A stretch of DNA of 6,079 nucleotides from Bacteroidota bacterium (GCA_023428585.1 JAEYXG010000069.1:1-6079); one strand, 5' to 3'. Counted from the stretch's first letter, positions 1-5,771 are shown. The notes: generated from the sequence alone by a model not told the origin. Made by a program: numbers and translations.

Positions 1-669
1 ATGGGAATGCATGCCAACGGAACAGCCAATTGCACGTATGATCCTGCCGGATGGTACCTTAATATTGGAGGAGAACTTACTATTCCAGGCATTGGTGGAT
101 GCGGTCTCTTTGGCCTTTTTGGTGATTATTCAGCTGTTCCACCGACTATTGGAAATACCTTCGGAGCATTGAAATGCATTCCACCGGAATTCCAGAACAA
201 GGTTTCAGGATTCCTGCTACAGGGTACCCTGACCAAACAGCTGATACCATCCATAGAGTGGGGGGTTACACTACCTATTATAGATGAATTTGTTGGTGTA
301 CAGATCAATGCTGATGTGTCGATGAATGCCCGTACATGGATGAGTTTCGACCCTGCAGTAAATACCTATGGCATCTCTTTGTTGGCTGAAGGTAATATTG
401 GAGGAGGTGTCAGTACCGGACTGTTTAAGATTTCAGCTAATGCCAGCGCACAATTGGGTATTGCCGGAGTATATTATTCCAATGGTGATTATACCGTGCT
501 GGGTTGTGGCAGTGTTAAGGCAGGCGTATCGGCAGAAGTGCTTACCCCGGTTGGCTGGGAAGGTGTTAGCCTGACTTCGCCTGATTTAGGTCTGAAGATG
601 AAAATTGGCAATACAGGCACTGACTTCAGTTTGATGCTTGGTAGCTGTGGTGATAACCTTTGTCCATGA
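1..669 (+). CDS. 3' end of an unrecognised glycine-rich, probably secreted protein (partial)
   Basis: The reading frame is open from the first base and stops with TGA at 667-669. The ATG at base 1 is probably an internal methionine: no upstream sequence is visible, and the 222 residues have no signal peptide. The protein is rich in Gly, Ser, Thr and Val, with alternating hydrophobic/small residues (GISLLAEGNIGGGVS, then FKISANASAQLGIAGVYY), which suggests beta-strands. Six cysteines, two of them near the C-terminus (CGDNLC), would suit an oxidising compartment. I do not recognise the family. The next gene starts at or just after this stop (an ATGA overlap at 666-669 is one option) and encodes a secreted FN3 protein, so the two are probably co-transcribed and this one is probably also envelope-associated or extracellular. 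Large secreted proteins paired with FN3 proteins are common in Bacteroidota, but any functional link here is inference. Confidence 0.75.
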   Translation: MGMHANGTANCTYDPAGWYLNIGGELTIPGIGGCGLFGLFGDYSAVPPTIGNTFGALKCIPPEFQNKVSGFLLQGTLTKQLIPSIEWGVTLPIIDEFVGVQINADVSMNARTWMSFDPAVNTYGISLLAEGNIGGGVSTGLFKISANASAQLGIAGVYYSNGDYTVLGCGSVKAGVSAEVLTPVGWEGVSLTSPDLGLKMKIGNTGTDFSLMLGSCGDNLCP

Positions 670-701
670 TCTGCAATATGAGAACTAACCAACCAATAAT
701 T

Positions 702-2294
702 ATGAGAACGTTAAGCAACAATATAAAAGTCCTGATCAGTATTATCCTGGTTTTTAATACCACCGGCTTCCTTTGTAAAACAGGCTTCGGTCAATCGAAA
801 TCAACGGTTGCCTTTGATGAGGTGAAATTCATGGAAAGTGAATACAACCGGCAAATGACCTACATCAAGTGGTATTCAAAAGGTAGAAATCCCGCCCCAT
901 TATTCCTCTCCCTCCGGTATGAAAATGAGAAGCCTGTGCAGGTGAAAGGGATTCAGATGATCTATCAGAAGCATGACACCACGTTTTATGTGATGCAGGA
1001 TACATTGGCTCCTGTGTTGAAAGACAAGGAAATGCTGCAATATTTCATGACACCCCATGATACTGCCGGCAAGGCAGGTACATCGTCGGCAATTGTGCTG
1101 GTCTCAAAAGGGGGCAGCAGGTGGTTTACCAAGACTGCCGCCAACAAGCTGGAGATAGAAAAGGGCGTTAAGGTAAGCTGGCGATTCAGCAATACTTCCG
1201 TGGTTAAATTCTTTGAAATATACCGAAGCATCGACTTTACCAAGGATTACAAATTAGTAACAGCCTTACCGCCCACTGATACGGTTTATCATGATTATGG
1301 AATACAACCCGATCGTGTATACTACTACCGCATACATGCGGTACCGATTGATGGCAATCAGGCAGTGGAAAGCAATGTAATATTCAGTGCAGGGTTTAAT
1401 CCACAACCACCGCTTGCTCCTTACATCAAGTCGGCCAGAAGCGTTAAAAATGGGGCAGTACTCCATATTCAGGTAACGGATGCTGAAGCCGGTGGAGTAA
1501 GGGTATACCGTGATGACGGCAAAGTGCCAGAGCTAAAGTTGGTATCCGATCTGCTGAGGGTACCTGATTCCATGGTGGTTGTTTTCTATGATACTGCTTC
1601 CGCCTTGTCGGGGCGCAGAACCTATACCTATGCAGCTAAAACAGAGAGTACCAGCTTTATAGAGAGCCTGCTGTCAAATAAAGTATATGTCAGACCGGTT
1701 ATTGCCCATGCACCAAATGCTCCTGCTGAATTGTCAGCTTATGAGGAAGATGGGGTGGTTCAGCTATTTTGGGATAATATGGAAGCCCGTGATCTAGGTA
1801 TTGCAGGTTACAGGATCAGCAGAAAGGAAGAATCTTCGGCGAAAGGTAATGTAGCCCCGTTCGTCGACCTGACACCTGCAAATGCGATCTGGAAACTCAA
1901 TCATTATACCGATACCACTGCCTCGCCCGGCAGAACCTACTTGTACCAGGTAATGGCTGTGGATATAGACGGGAATATAAGCAAGACAGGAACACTGGCA
2001 ACGGTTTCCATGCAGGCAAATTATCCAATTGCCCCCTTTGCAGTAACCGGATATAGAACAGAAGAAGGCGTCAACCTCACATGGAGTCAGACACTGTATG
2101 CGGATATAACTGCCGTAAATCTGTATCGATATCAACGAGGCAGCAAGGCTGCACTTGTTGCAAAATTACCGGCAGATGCCACTGAATATCTGGATAAGGA
2201 CACCAAGGCAGGTTCCCTCTACTTCTATTACCTCACCACAACCAACAAGGCAGGGATAGAGTCGAAACCCTCAGAAGAGGCTGGAGTAAGATAA
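702..2294 (+). CDS. Secreted protein with multiple fibronectin type III-like domains
   Basis: From ATG 702 the product is 530 residues. It opens with a classical signal peptide: basic MRTLSNNIK, a hydrophobic core VLISIILVF, and probable cleavage after GFGQ (about residue 31). The cysteine at 25 is not in a lipobox, so a lipoprotein is unlikely. Residues about 35-145 form an N-terminal domain I cannot name. Four beta-sandwich repeats of FN3 type follow at about 152-231, 236-333, 338-437 and 441-530. Repeats 1, 3 and 4 show the core Trp (VSWRF, LFWDN, LTWSQ), the EIYRS/YRISR/NLYRY strand and the late tyrosine strand (YYYRIHAV, YLYQVMAVDIDG, YFYYLTTT); repeat 2 is more divergent. No C-terminal sorting domain or anchor follows the last repeat. 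Alternative in-frame starts are ATG 678, ATG 666 (overlapping the previous stop as ATGA) and TTG 660. I prefer 702 because it gives a normal n-region; no start has a strong Shine-Dalgarno. FN3 arrays usually serve adhesion or spacing; the specific role is unknown. Confidence 0.88.
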   Translation: MRTLSNNIKVLISIILVFNTTGFLCKTGFGQSKSTVAFDEVKFMESEYNRQMTYIKWYSKGRNPAPLFLSLRYENEKPVQVKGIQMIYQKHDTTFYVMQDTLAPVLKDKEMLQYFMTPHDTAGKAGTSSAIVLVSKGGSRWFTKTAANKLEIEKGVKVSWRFSNTSVVKFFEIYRSIDFTKDYKLVTALPPTDTVYHDYGIQPDRVYYYRIHAVPIDGNQAVESNVIFSAGFNPQPPLAPYIKSARSVKNGAVLHIQVTDAEAGGVRVYRDDGKVPELKLVSDLLRVPDSMVVVFYDTASALSGRRTYTYAAKTESTSFIESLLSNKVYVRPVIAHAPNAPAELSAYEEDGVVQLFWDNMEARDLGIAGYRISRKEESSAKGNVAPFVDLTPANAIWKLNHYTDTTASPGRTYLYQVMAVDIDGNISKTGTLATVSMQANYPIAPFAVTGYRTEEGVNLTWSQTLYADITAVNLYRYQRGSKAALVAKLPADATEYLDKDTKAGSLYFYYLTTTNKAGIESKPSEEAGVR

Positions 2295-2324
2295 GAGGTT
2301 GTCTCTTATGAAACAACCTCTTAT
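2291..2324. terminator. Perfect 12-bp inverted repeat between convergent genes, probable terminator
   Basis: ATAAGAGGTTGT at 2291-2302 is the exact reverse complement of 2313-2324, with a 10-nt loop. The left arm overlaps the TAA stop (2292-2294) of the FN3 gene. It lies between two convergent genes, so it may stop transcripts from both sides. There is no long T-tract on either side, so termination is inferred from position and stem strength. The loop contains a copy of CTCTTAT that could also pair with the 5' half of the left arm, giving an alternative shorter hairpin. Confidence 0.65.
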
Positions 2325-2386
2325 GATATATACGTTTGCCAGAATGAATGACGAATCACTCACTGGTATTTATTTACAGAATATTT

Positions 2387-3661
2387 TTAGAATCCTGAAG
2401 CCCTTTTCTCCCTATAAAAGGAAGGTTGTGAATTCCGGTTTGACCGTTGCTGGTTTGATTTCCTGCCGGAATAAGGTTTTCCCCATGAAGAGTTGCCCTT
2501 TTCTTTGGAAGATGACATATCAGCCGGTGCAGCGGTAAAGCCGAACATACTTTTTACTTCAATATCCATTGGAAGGAGTTTATTGATGTCCTTGAGACTT
2601 CCCCTTTCCTCTGAAGCACAGAAGGAGATGGCGATGCCTGATTCTCCGGCACGGGCTGTACGACCAATACGGTGAACATAAGTCTCAGGAACTTCAGGCA
2701 ACTCATAGTTGATGACGTGGGATATTTTCTCCACATCAATACCACGGGCAGCAATATCGGTTGCAACGAGCACCTTGATGGTCCTTGCCTTGAAGCCGTT
2801 TAACGCTTTCTGGCGGTTCATCTGCGACTTATTCCCGTGGATAGCAGCGGCAGAGATGCCTTGTTTGATCAGATCTTTGGTTACCTTATCAGCGCCATGT
2901 TTGGTGCGGGTAAAGACAAGTGCGGTTTCCACGTCCTGAGTATCAAAAATCTCCTGGAGCATGGCACGCTTATCGGCTTTCTCCACATAATATACTATTT
3001 GCTTAACACTCTCAGCCGGAGCGGAGTGAGGAGCAACATTCACCTTTACGGGATTATTCAACAGACTGTCGGCCAATGCCCTAATCTCGGCAGGCACGGT
3101 AGCCGTAAAGAAACCGGTTTGACGACGAACAGGCAGTTTGGCAATGATACGTTTGATATCAGGTAAGAAGCCCATATCAAGCATGTGGTCAGCTTCATCC
3201 AGAATAAAATATTCAATGTTGTTAAGCTTGATGAATCCCTGGTTAATCAGGTCTAGTAACCTGCCGGGAGTAGCAATGAGGATGTCGATACCCTTGCGAA
3301 GGGTTTCTGTTTGAGGATTCTGTGAAACGCCACCGTAGATTACCATGTGTTTTAGTTTAAGACCTCTGCCGTATTCAGTGAAATTGTCACTTATCTGCTG
3401 TGCCAATTCACGGGTAGGTGCCATAATAAGGGCACGAATGGGAGTTCCTTTAGGAATTGTTTGTCCGGTATATAAATTTTGAAGAATCGGAATAGCGAAA
3501 GCAGCGGTTTTGCCGGTGCCGGTCTGAGCGGTACCGAAAACATCGGTGCCATTAAGCATATGCGGTATAACTTTCTCCTGGATTGGTGTGGGTTCAACAT
3601 AACCCTTGGTAACGAGCGCCTGTAAAATAGGCGCGATAATGTTTAATTTTTCAAATGTCAT
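2387..3661 (-). CDS. rhlE: DEAD-box ATP-dependent RNA helicase, RhlE group
   Basis: This 424-residue protein carries the full DEAD-box set in order: Q motif with PTPIQ at 24-28, motif I AQTGTGKT at 45-52, Ia PTRELAQQ at 82-89, GG at 110-111, Ib TPGR at 131-134, motif II DEADHMLDMGF at 155-165, motif III region FFTAT ending at 188, motif IV LVFTRTKHGAD from 248, motif V ATDIAARGIDV at 300-310, and motif VI HRIGRTARAG at 330-339. Such enzymes unwind short RNA duplexes using ATP in the cytoplasm, typically in ribosome assembly, RNA decay or cold adaptation. The tail after about 380 is basic and low in complexity (Ser, Lys, Arg, Asn), as in RhlE-like proteins, and probably binds RNA. Oddity: motif III reads TAT instead of the usual SAT. 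The start ATG at 3659-3661 fits the normal N-terminus (MTFEKLNI) and follows an A-rich stretch. RhlE is the best group call; a generic DEAD/DEAH helicase label is the fallback. Confidence 0.96.
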   Translation of the reverse strand: MTFEKLNIIAPILQALVTKGYVEPTPIQEKVIPHMLNGTDVFGTAQTGTGKTAAFAIPILQNLYTGQTIPKGTPIRALIMAPTRELAQQISDNFTEYGRGLKLKHMVIYGGVSQNPQTETLRKGIDILIATPGRLLDLINQGFIKLNNIEYFILDEADHMLDMGFLPDIKRIIAKLPVRRQTGFFTATVPAEIRALADSLLNNPVKVNVAPHSAPAESVKQIVYYVEKADKRAMLQEIFDTQDVETALVFTRTKHGADKVTKDLIKQGISAAAIHGNKSQMNRQKALNGFKARTIKVLVATDIAARGIDVEKISHVINYELPEVPETYVHRIGRTARAGESGIAISFCASEERGSLKDINKLLPMDIEVKSMFGFTAAPADMSSSKEKGNSSWGKPYSGRKSNQQRSNRNSQPSFYREKRASGF

Positions 3662-3986
3662 TTATTGTTTTTTAGTCTTATAGGCAACAGTCAACCACCC
3701 GTTATTATTCGGTTTTCCAGTTGTTAAGTTCTTAAGATAAAGGAATTAACTTCGGTTTGGTGGGAGATAAAATTTAATAACCTGATAGTCAGCTATAATT
3801 AATGAGCTGCAAAGATAGTGAATTTATTAATAAGTAGTGAAATAAATAAATAGTGGGCTTGGCGTTAAATGGGATGAAACACAAAAAGAGAGTGAAGTGA
3901 AGCTACTTACGTCAAGTTGAGCGTTGGTATTTGCATCGTTGGCTATGCCTTTTGAGGTCTTTATTAAGCTGCCTTATTTATTGAAC
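3662..3986. other. Intergenic region between DUF2200 gene and rhlE
   Basis: No gene is seen in these 325 bases. The part nearest rhlE (to about 3803) would be its untranslated leader on the minus strand; a Bacteroidota-type promoter candidate lies at 3810-3843. The remainder, downstream of the DUF2200 stop, holds only weak short stem-loops (for example TAAG/CTTA around 3965-3980) and a doubled CGTTGG word near 3922-3945. I see no clear terminator with a T-tract for the DUF2200 gene, so read-through into rhlE is possible. Confidence 0.6.
3810..3843 (-). promoter_or_regulatory. Candidate Bacteroidota promoter for rhlE
   Basis: Read on the minus strand, TATCTTTG (3817 down to 3810) matches the -7 consensus TAnnTTTG exactly. 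About 21 nt upstream is TTTC (3843 down to 3840), one base off the -33 TTTG. Transcription would start near 3803, giving rhlE a leader of about 140 nt. The match to the -7 box is strong and the -33 is imperfect; no experimental start is known from the sequence. Confidence 0.55.
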
Positions 3987-4337
3987 TTACTTCCTTAAAA
4001 TCTTCTCCATAGCTTTTCCTTTGGCCAGTTCATCAACCAGTTTATCCAGATAGCGGATCTTTTGCATTAGTTCGTCTACGATATCTTCCACACGATAACC
4101 ACAAATGATGCCAGTAATTTTTGAAACATTGGGATTAAGGAGTGGTGCCTGGGCGAAGAAAGTTTCAAAGTCAACGTTACTTTCGATATGCTGTTGCAGT
4201 GACTGTTCATCATATCCGGTCAACCAAAAAATGATCTCGTCAACTTCAGCCTTTGTACGACCCTTTTTCTCTGCTTTTTGGATATAATAAGGGTAAATGC
4301 TTGCAAAAGAGGTTTTAAATATTTTGGTGTTTTCCAT
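3987..4337 (-). CDS. DUF2200 domain-containing protein
   Basis: The 116-residue product matches my memory of the DUF2200 family (COG4898 type) along its whole length: an opening like TKIFKTSFASIYPYYIQKAE, then KKGRTKAEVDEIIFWLTGYD (about residues 24-43), DFETFFAQAPLLNPN in the middle, ITGIICGYRVEDI (about 74-86), and the hallmark C-terminus IRYLDKLVDELAKGKAMEKI. The length is normal for the family. There is no signal peptide or membrane segment, so it should be cytoplasmic. The biochemical function is unknown; these proteins are usually solitary genes. The start ATG at 4335-4337 gives the expected N-terminus and lies about 35 nt downstream of a good promoter candidate. The gene is upstream of rhlE on the same strand but 325 bases away, so it is probably an independent unit. 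Confidence 0.93.
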   Translation of the reverse strand: MENTKIFKTSFASIYPYYIQKAEKKGRTKAEVDEIIFWLTGYDEQSLQQHIESNVDFETFFAQAPLLNPNVSKITGIICGYRVEDIVDELMQKIRYLDKLVDELAKGKAMEKILRK

Positions 4338-4379
4338 GATGCTGATATTTAATATTCACAGTTCCGTGAAAAATGAAAT

Positions 4380-4410
4380 CAAAAATAGCCAATGTTTTAA
4401 ATGGAAACAA
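4380..4410 (-). promoter_or_regulatory. Candidate Bacteroidota promoter for the DUF2200 gene
   Basis: On the minus strand TATTTTTG (4387 down to 4380) fits the -7 consensus TAnnTTTG. TTG (4410 down to 4408) lies exactly 20 nt upstream, the expected spacing to the -33 element. Transcription would begin near 4373 and leave a leader of about 35 nt before ATG 4337. Confidence 0.65.
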
Positions 4411-4485
4411 TTTATAACGGAAAATGTAGAATCATAGTGATACTGCAGATAATACTTAAAAGGGATAATGAACAATCATTCATTT

Positions 4486-4592
4486 CGTACTAACCCATAA
4501 ACATTGGTGCGGATACAGCGGTAATATTACCGGGAAACTGCTTTGTTTCAGGATCGTTTGAGAGGATGAACGAGTGTTTTATGGGTTTGACG
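4486..4592. repeat. Long nested palindrome (about 107 bp)
   Basis: AACCCATAA (4492-4500) is the exact reverse complement of TTATGGGTT (4579-4587). The match continues inward (ACA against TGT with one extra T) and outward with CGT (4486-4488) against ACG (4590-4592). Inside lie a perfect 14-bp palindrome CGGTAATATTACCG (4519-4532) and a GAAAC/GTTTC hairpin (4534-4549). It could be a cruciform, a folded RNA or the ends of a small element; nothing in it looks coding. Confidence 0.5.
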
Positions 4593-4636
4593 AGTATGGT
4601 GTTGAGATCTGTTAAATCCAAAATTTACGCCATAAT

Positions 4637-4653
4637 TTGGAATTCAATTCCAA
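4637..4653. repeat. 17-bp perfect palindrome, operator-like
   Basis: TTGGAATT and AATTCCAA flank a single central C. A symmetric site of this size is typical of a dimeric DNA-binding protein, but no adjacent promoter or regulator gene supports that, and the AT-rich context makes chance more likely. Confidence 0.35.
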
Positions 4654-4706
4654 TATTTACGTTTAATTCCTATAATTCGGAAAGACTGTCTCCTAAAGTC
4701 CCTTGC

Positions 4707-4791
4707 TTGTCCGCTCATGTCCGCCCGATGTCAGTTCCCGTGTCAGTAAAAATGGGTGACATAATGACAAACAGCGGACTTTAGCGGACAT
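4707..4791. repeat. Modular nested inverted repeat of GTCCGC and TGTCA words
   Basis: The left half carries TGTCCGCT (4708-4715), GTCCGC (4719-4724), TGTCA (4729-4733) and TGTCA (4741-4745). The right half carries their reverse complements in mirrored order: TGACA (4757-4761), TGACA (4765-4769), GCGGAC (4774-4779) and AGCGGACA (4783-4790). Successive words start 8-12 bases apart, close to one helical turn. The whole could fold into one long interrupted stem around an 11-nt centre, or be a row of protein-binding half-sites on one face of the helix. Confidence 0.65.
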
Positions 4792-4815
4792 TTTCATTTT
4801 TGGTACGGATATGGA

Positions 4816-4833
4816 TTGTTTGATTGGAAACAA
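4816..4833. repeat. Short hairpin between the two modular arrays
   Basis: TTGTTT (4816-4821) and AAACAA (4828-4833) form a perfect 6-bp stem with a GATTGG loop. It sits between the two modular arrays. It is short enough to be chance on its own. Confidence 0.3.
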
Positions 4834-4840
4834 CAGCCAT

Positions 4841-4948
4841 TATGTCAGTTTTGATACCGTTTGATATCGTTTGATACCCTATGTCAGTTTTCGTGTCAGT
4901 TGTTTTAACTGCCAAAAAGCATGACACAGGGTATCAAAGGGTATCATT
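4841..4948. repeat. Modular array: three 10-bp tandem GTTTGATACC units mirrored by two inverted units
   Basis: Three tandem 10-bp units run from 4849 to 4878 (TTTTGATACC, GTTTGATATC, GTTTGATACC). They are followed by TATGTCAG (4880-4887) and GTGTCAG (4893-4899). A CAGTT/AACTG hairpin (4897-4911) sits at the centre. The right half has TGACA (4922-4926) and two tandem units GGGTATCAAA (4929-4938) and GGGTATCATT (4939-4948). Aligning 4862-4886 with the reverse complement of 4922-4946 gives 22 matches in 25. The 20-base block 4881-4900 also repeats 4728-4747 of the previous array with 18 matches, so the two arrays are related. Confidence 0.65.
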
Positions 4949-4986
4949 TTTCAAAATTTGGCACAATTGCAAGGAAGTTGCAAGCT

Positions 4987-5029
4987 AGTTTTAACGCAGA
5001 ACGCGGAACAAGTTTTAACGCAGAACGCG
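4987..5029 (+). repeat. 19-bp direct repeat, two copies, 24-bp period
   Basis: AGTTTTAACGCAGAACGCG occurs at 4987-5005 and again at 5011-5029 with no mismatch, separated by GAACA. With only two copies and a 5-base spacer it is a short tandem duplication, not a CRISPR. It lies just upstream of the candidate RNA gene. Confidence 0.8.
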
Positions 5030-5063
5030 TTTCAGTTCTTTGACATCTTGAAATTAAATGTCC

Positions 5064-5253
5064 TAAAGTGTTGTGAAACACCCAAGGGCAGAGAATTGCA
5101 TACTGTGAAGGGGAGGGGAATCTCCTTTCATGTGGAGGAAGTATGCATTCTCAAATTTGATTGTGTAATCAGACAAAGTTGGTTGTACCCGCTCTGTCGT
5201 CTATTTATACCAAGCAGCGCAGGAGCAATAAAGCTACTGCGTTGCTTTATTTT
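5064..5253 (+). ncRNA. Candidate structured non-coding RNA (unassigned)
   Basis: This stretch ends in a strong plus-strand terminator but has no credible coding gene before it. It folds well on paper: a GTGTT/AACAC hairpin (5069-5082), then a 13-bp stem with one bulged T (5091-5104 with 5140-5152), capped by a second stem (TGAA and GGAG at 5106-5115 with CTCC and TTTCA at 5122-5130). The nine bases 5131-5139 form a one-sided purine-rich bulge. A TGATT/AATCA hairpin follows (5158-5171), then CTCTGTC (5192-5198), which could pair with GGCAGAG (5087-5093) to close the structure. CTCC 5122-5125 could pair instead with GGAG 5134-5137, so an alternative fold exists. The length of about 190 nt would suit a 6S-like RNA, but I cannot identify a family. 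The 5' end is uncertain: TTTGACA at 5039-5045 might be an upstream promoter element, but no good TAnnTTTG follows. Confidence 0.4.
5212..5253 (+). terminator. Strong intrinsic terminator
   Basis: AAGCAGCGCAG (5212-5222) pairs along its whole length with CTGCGTTGCTT (5237-5247), one pair being G-U. An inner AGC/GCT stem sits above a G-A mismatch and an AATAAA loop. A T-rich tract (TATTTT, 5248-5253) follows on the plus strand only. It ends a plus-strand transcript that has no recognisable protein gene, which supports an RNA gene upstream. Confidence 0.75.
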
Positions 5254-5273
5254 AATAGGTTCAGATTATGGAA

Positions 5274-5381
5274 AATCCAGGATTGTTATAGAAGTGAGTA
5301 TATCCTATAATCACAATTTTTCTGAAAATCTTTGTCTTGTACAGAAAAGTTTGACACATATAGGATACTAAAATCTGGATT
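5274..5381. repeat. Triple-nested inverted repeat (about 108 bp)
   Basis: Three perfect arm pairs are nested concentrically: AATCCAG (5274-5280) with CTGGATT (5375-5381), TATCCTATA (5301-5309) with TATAGGATA (5359-5367), and TTTTCTG (5318-5324) with CAGAAAA (5342-5348). The inner pair and the middle pair have spacers of similar length on both sides (8 and 10 bases), consistent with a real long stem. It lies 20 bases after the terminator. It might be a second structured RNA or a small palindromic element. Confidence 0.5.
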
Positions 5382-5454
5382 AAAAGGATGAAATTAAACC
5401 AATTTTAAGCTTGATCGAATAATGAAATTTATACGAATATCCTGAAATACCGTA

Positions 5455-5496
5455 CGCTGGATAAATAGTTCCGGACGAATATTCATTTAGTCAGCG
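5455..5496. repeat. Interrupted stem-loop
   Basis: CGCTG (5455-5459) and TAAAT (5462-5466) pair with ATTTA (5485-5489) and CAGCG (5492-5496), separated by a symmetric 2x2 internal mismatch. The loop contains TCCGGA. The region is AT-rich, so the evidence is modest. Confidence 0.35.
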
Positions 5497-5724
5497 AAAA
5501 GGAATTTTATTTTGTAATATTTGGCAGTTTATTATTTAGGCAAAATGGTCAAATATATTTATTGTCTGTTTTTTTTAGTAAGTATAATCCTTAAAACTTG
5601 GACAGTTATAAAGTAGAGCACTTATCTACATTTAATATAATTAATCATTTTCGTATGAATTACGATCATGCGACATAGATGCATACATAATTCTATTGTT
5701 ATATAAAAAATAATTCACAAAATA

Positions 5725-5752
5725 TTTGTTTATTACTTTTTTCGTATATTTA
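5725..5752 (+). promoter_or_regulatory. Candidate promoter of the interrupted secreted-protein gene
   Basis: TTTG (5725-5728) is followed after 16 bases by TATATTTA (5745-5752), one base off TAnnTTTG. The spacing is short for the Bacteroidota consensus. It would start transcription near 5760, only about 12 bases before ATG 5772. If active it could also drive the transposase downstream. Confidence 0.4.
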
Positions 5753-5771
5753 GACCATAAATCAAACAGCT

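Larger units (their letters stand above)
4338..5771. other. 1.4-kb gene-free region rich in nested inverted repeats
   Basis: No ORF here is credible. The two longest plus-strand frames (4566-4784 and 4958-5371) run straight through repeats, have no family resemblance, and the second starts at TTG. Instead the region holds, in order: the DUF2200 promoter, a long nested palindrome (4486-4592), a 17-bp palindrome (4637-4653), two modular repeat arrays (4707-4791 and 4841-4948), a 19-bp direct repeat (4987-5029), a candidate structured RNA with a terminator (to 5253), two more nested palindromes (5274-5381, 5455-5496), and an AT-rich stretch up to 5771 with little else except a promoter candidate at its end. 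Confidence 0.7.

Noticed and set aside
1..3. ATG at base 1 as a true start codon
   Set aside because: The frame is already open at the window edge, there is no upstream sequence to judge, and the protein begins without a signal peptide although it looks exported.
2299..2538. 79-codon plus-strand frame after the FN3 gene
   Set aside because: Starts inside the terminator loop region and continues antisense to the end of rhlE; a shadow frame.
4566..4784. 72-codon plus-strand reading frame
   Set aside because: It runs through one palindrome arm and the first modular array, and its composition is not protein-like; probably a chance open frame.
4841..5029. CRISPR array
   Set aside because: The repeats are 10 bp or 19 bp with spacers of zero to five bases, mirrored in part, and no cas gene is nearby.
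5039..5068. Classical TTGACA -35 promoter before the candidate RNA
   Set aside because: The -10 position 17 bases later reads CTAAAG, a poor match, and this phylum generally does not use that promoter type; no fully convincing promoter was found.
5134..5160. Mini-ORF MHSQI behind a GGAGG sequence
   Set aside because: Five codons only, and the GGAGG is better explained as the bulge of the RNA stem; Bacteroidota rarely rely on such strong Shine-Dalgarno sites. Kept in mind only as a possible leader peptide.
4958..5371. 137-codon plus-strand reading frame
   Set aside because: It starts at TTG, crosses the direct repeat, the long stem, the terminator and half of the next palindrome, and shows no family resemblance.
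5622..5630. DnaA-box-like TTATCTACA suggesting an origin
   Set aside because: Single copy with one mismatch to the consensus; no cluster and no origin-associated genes.
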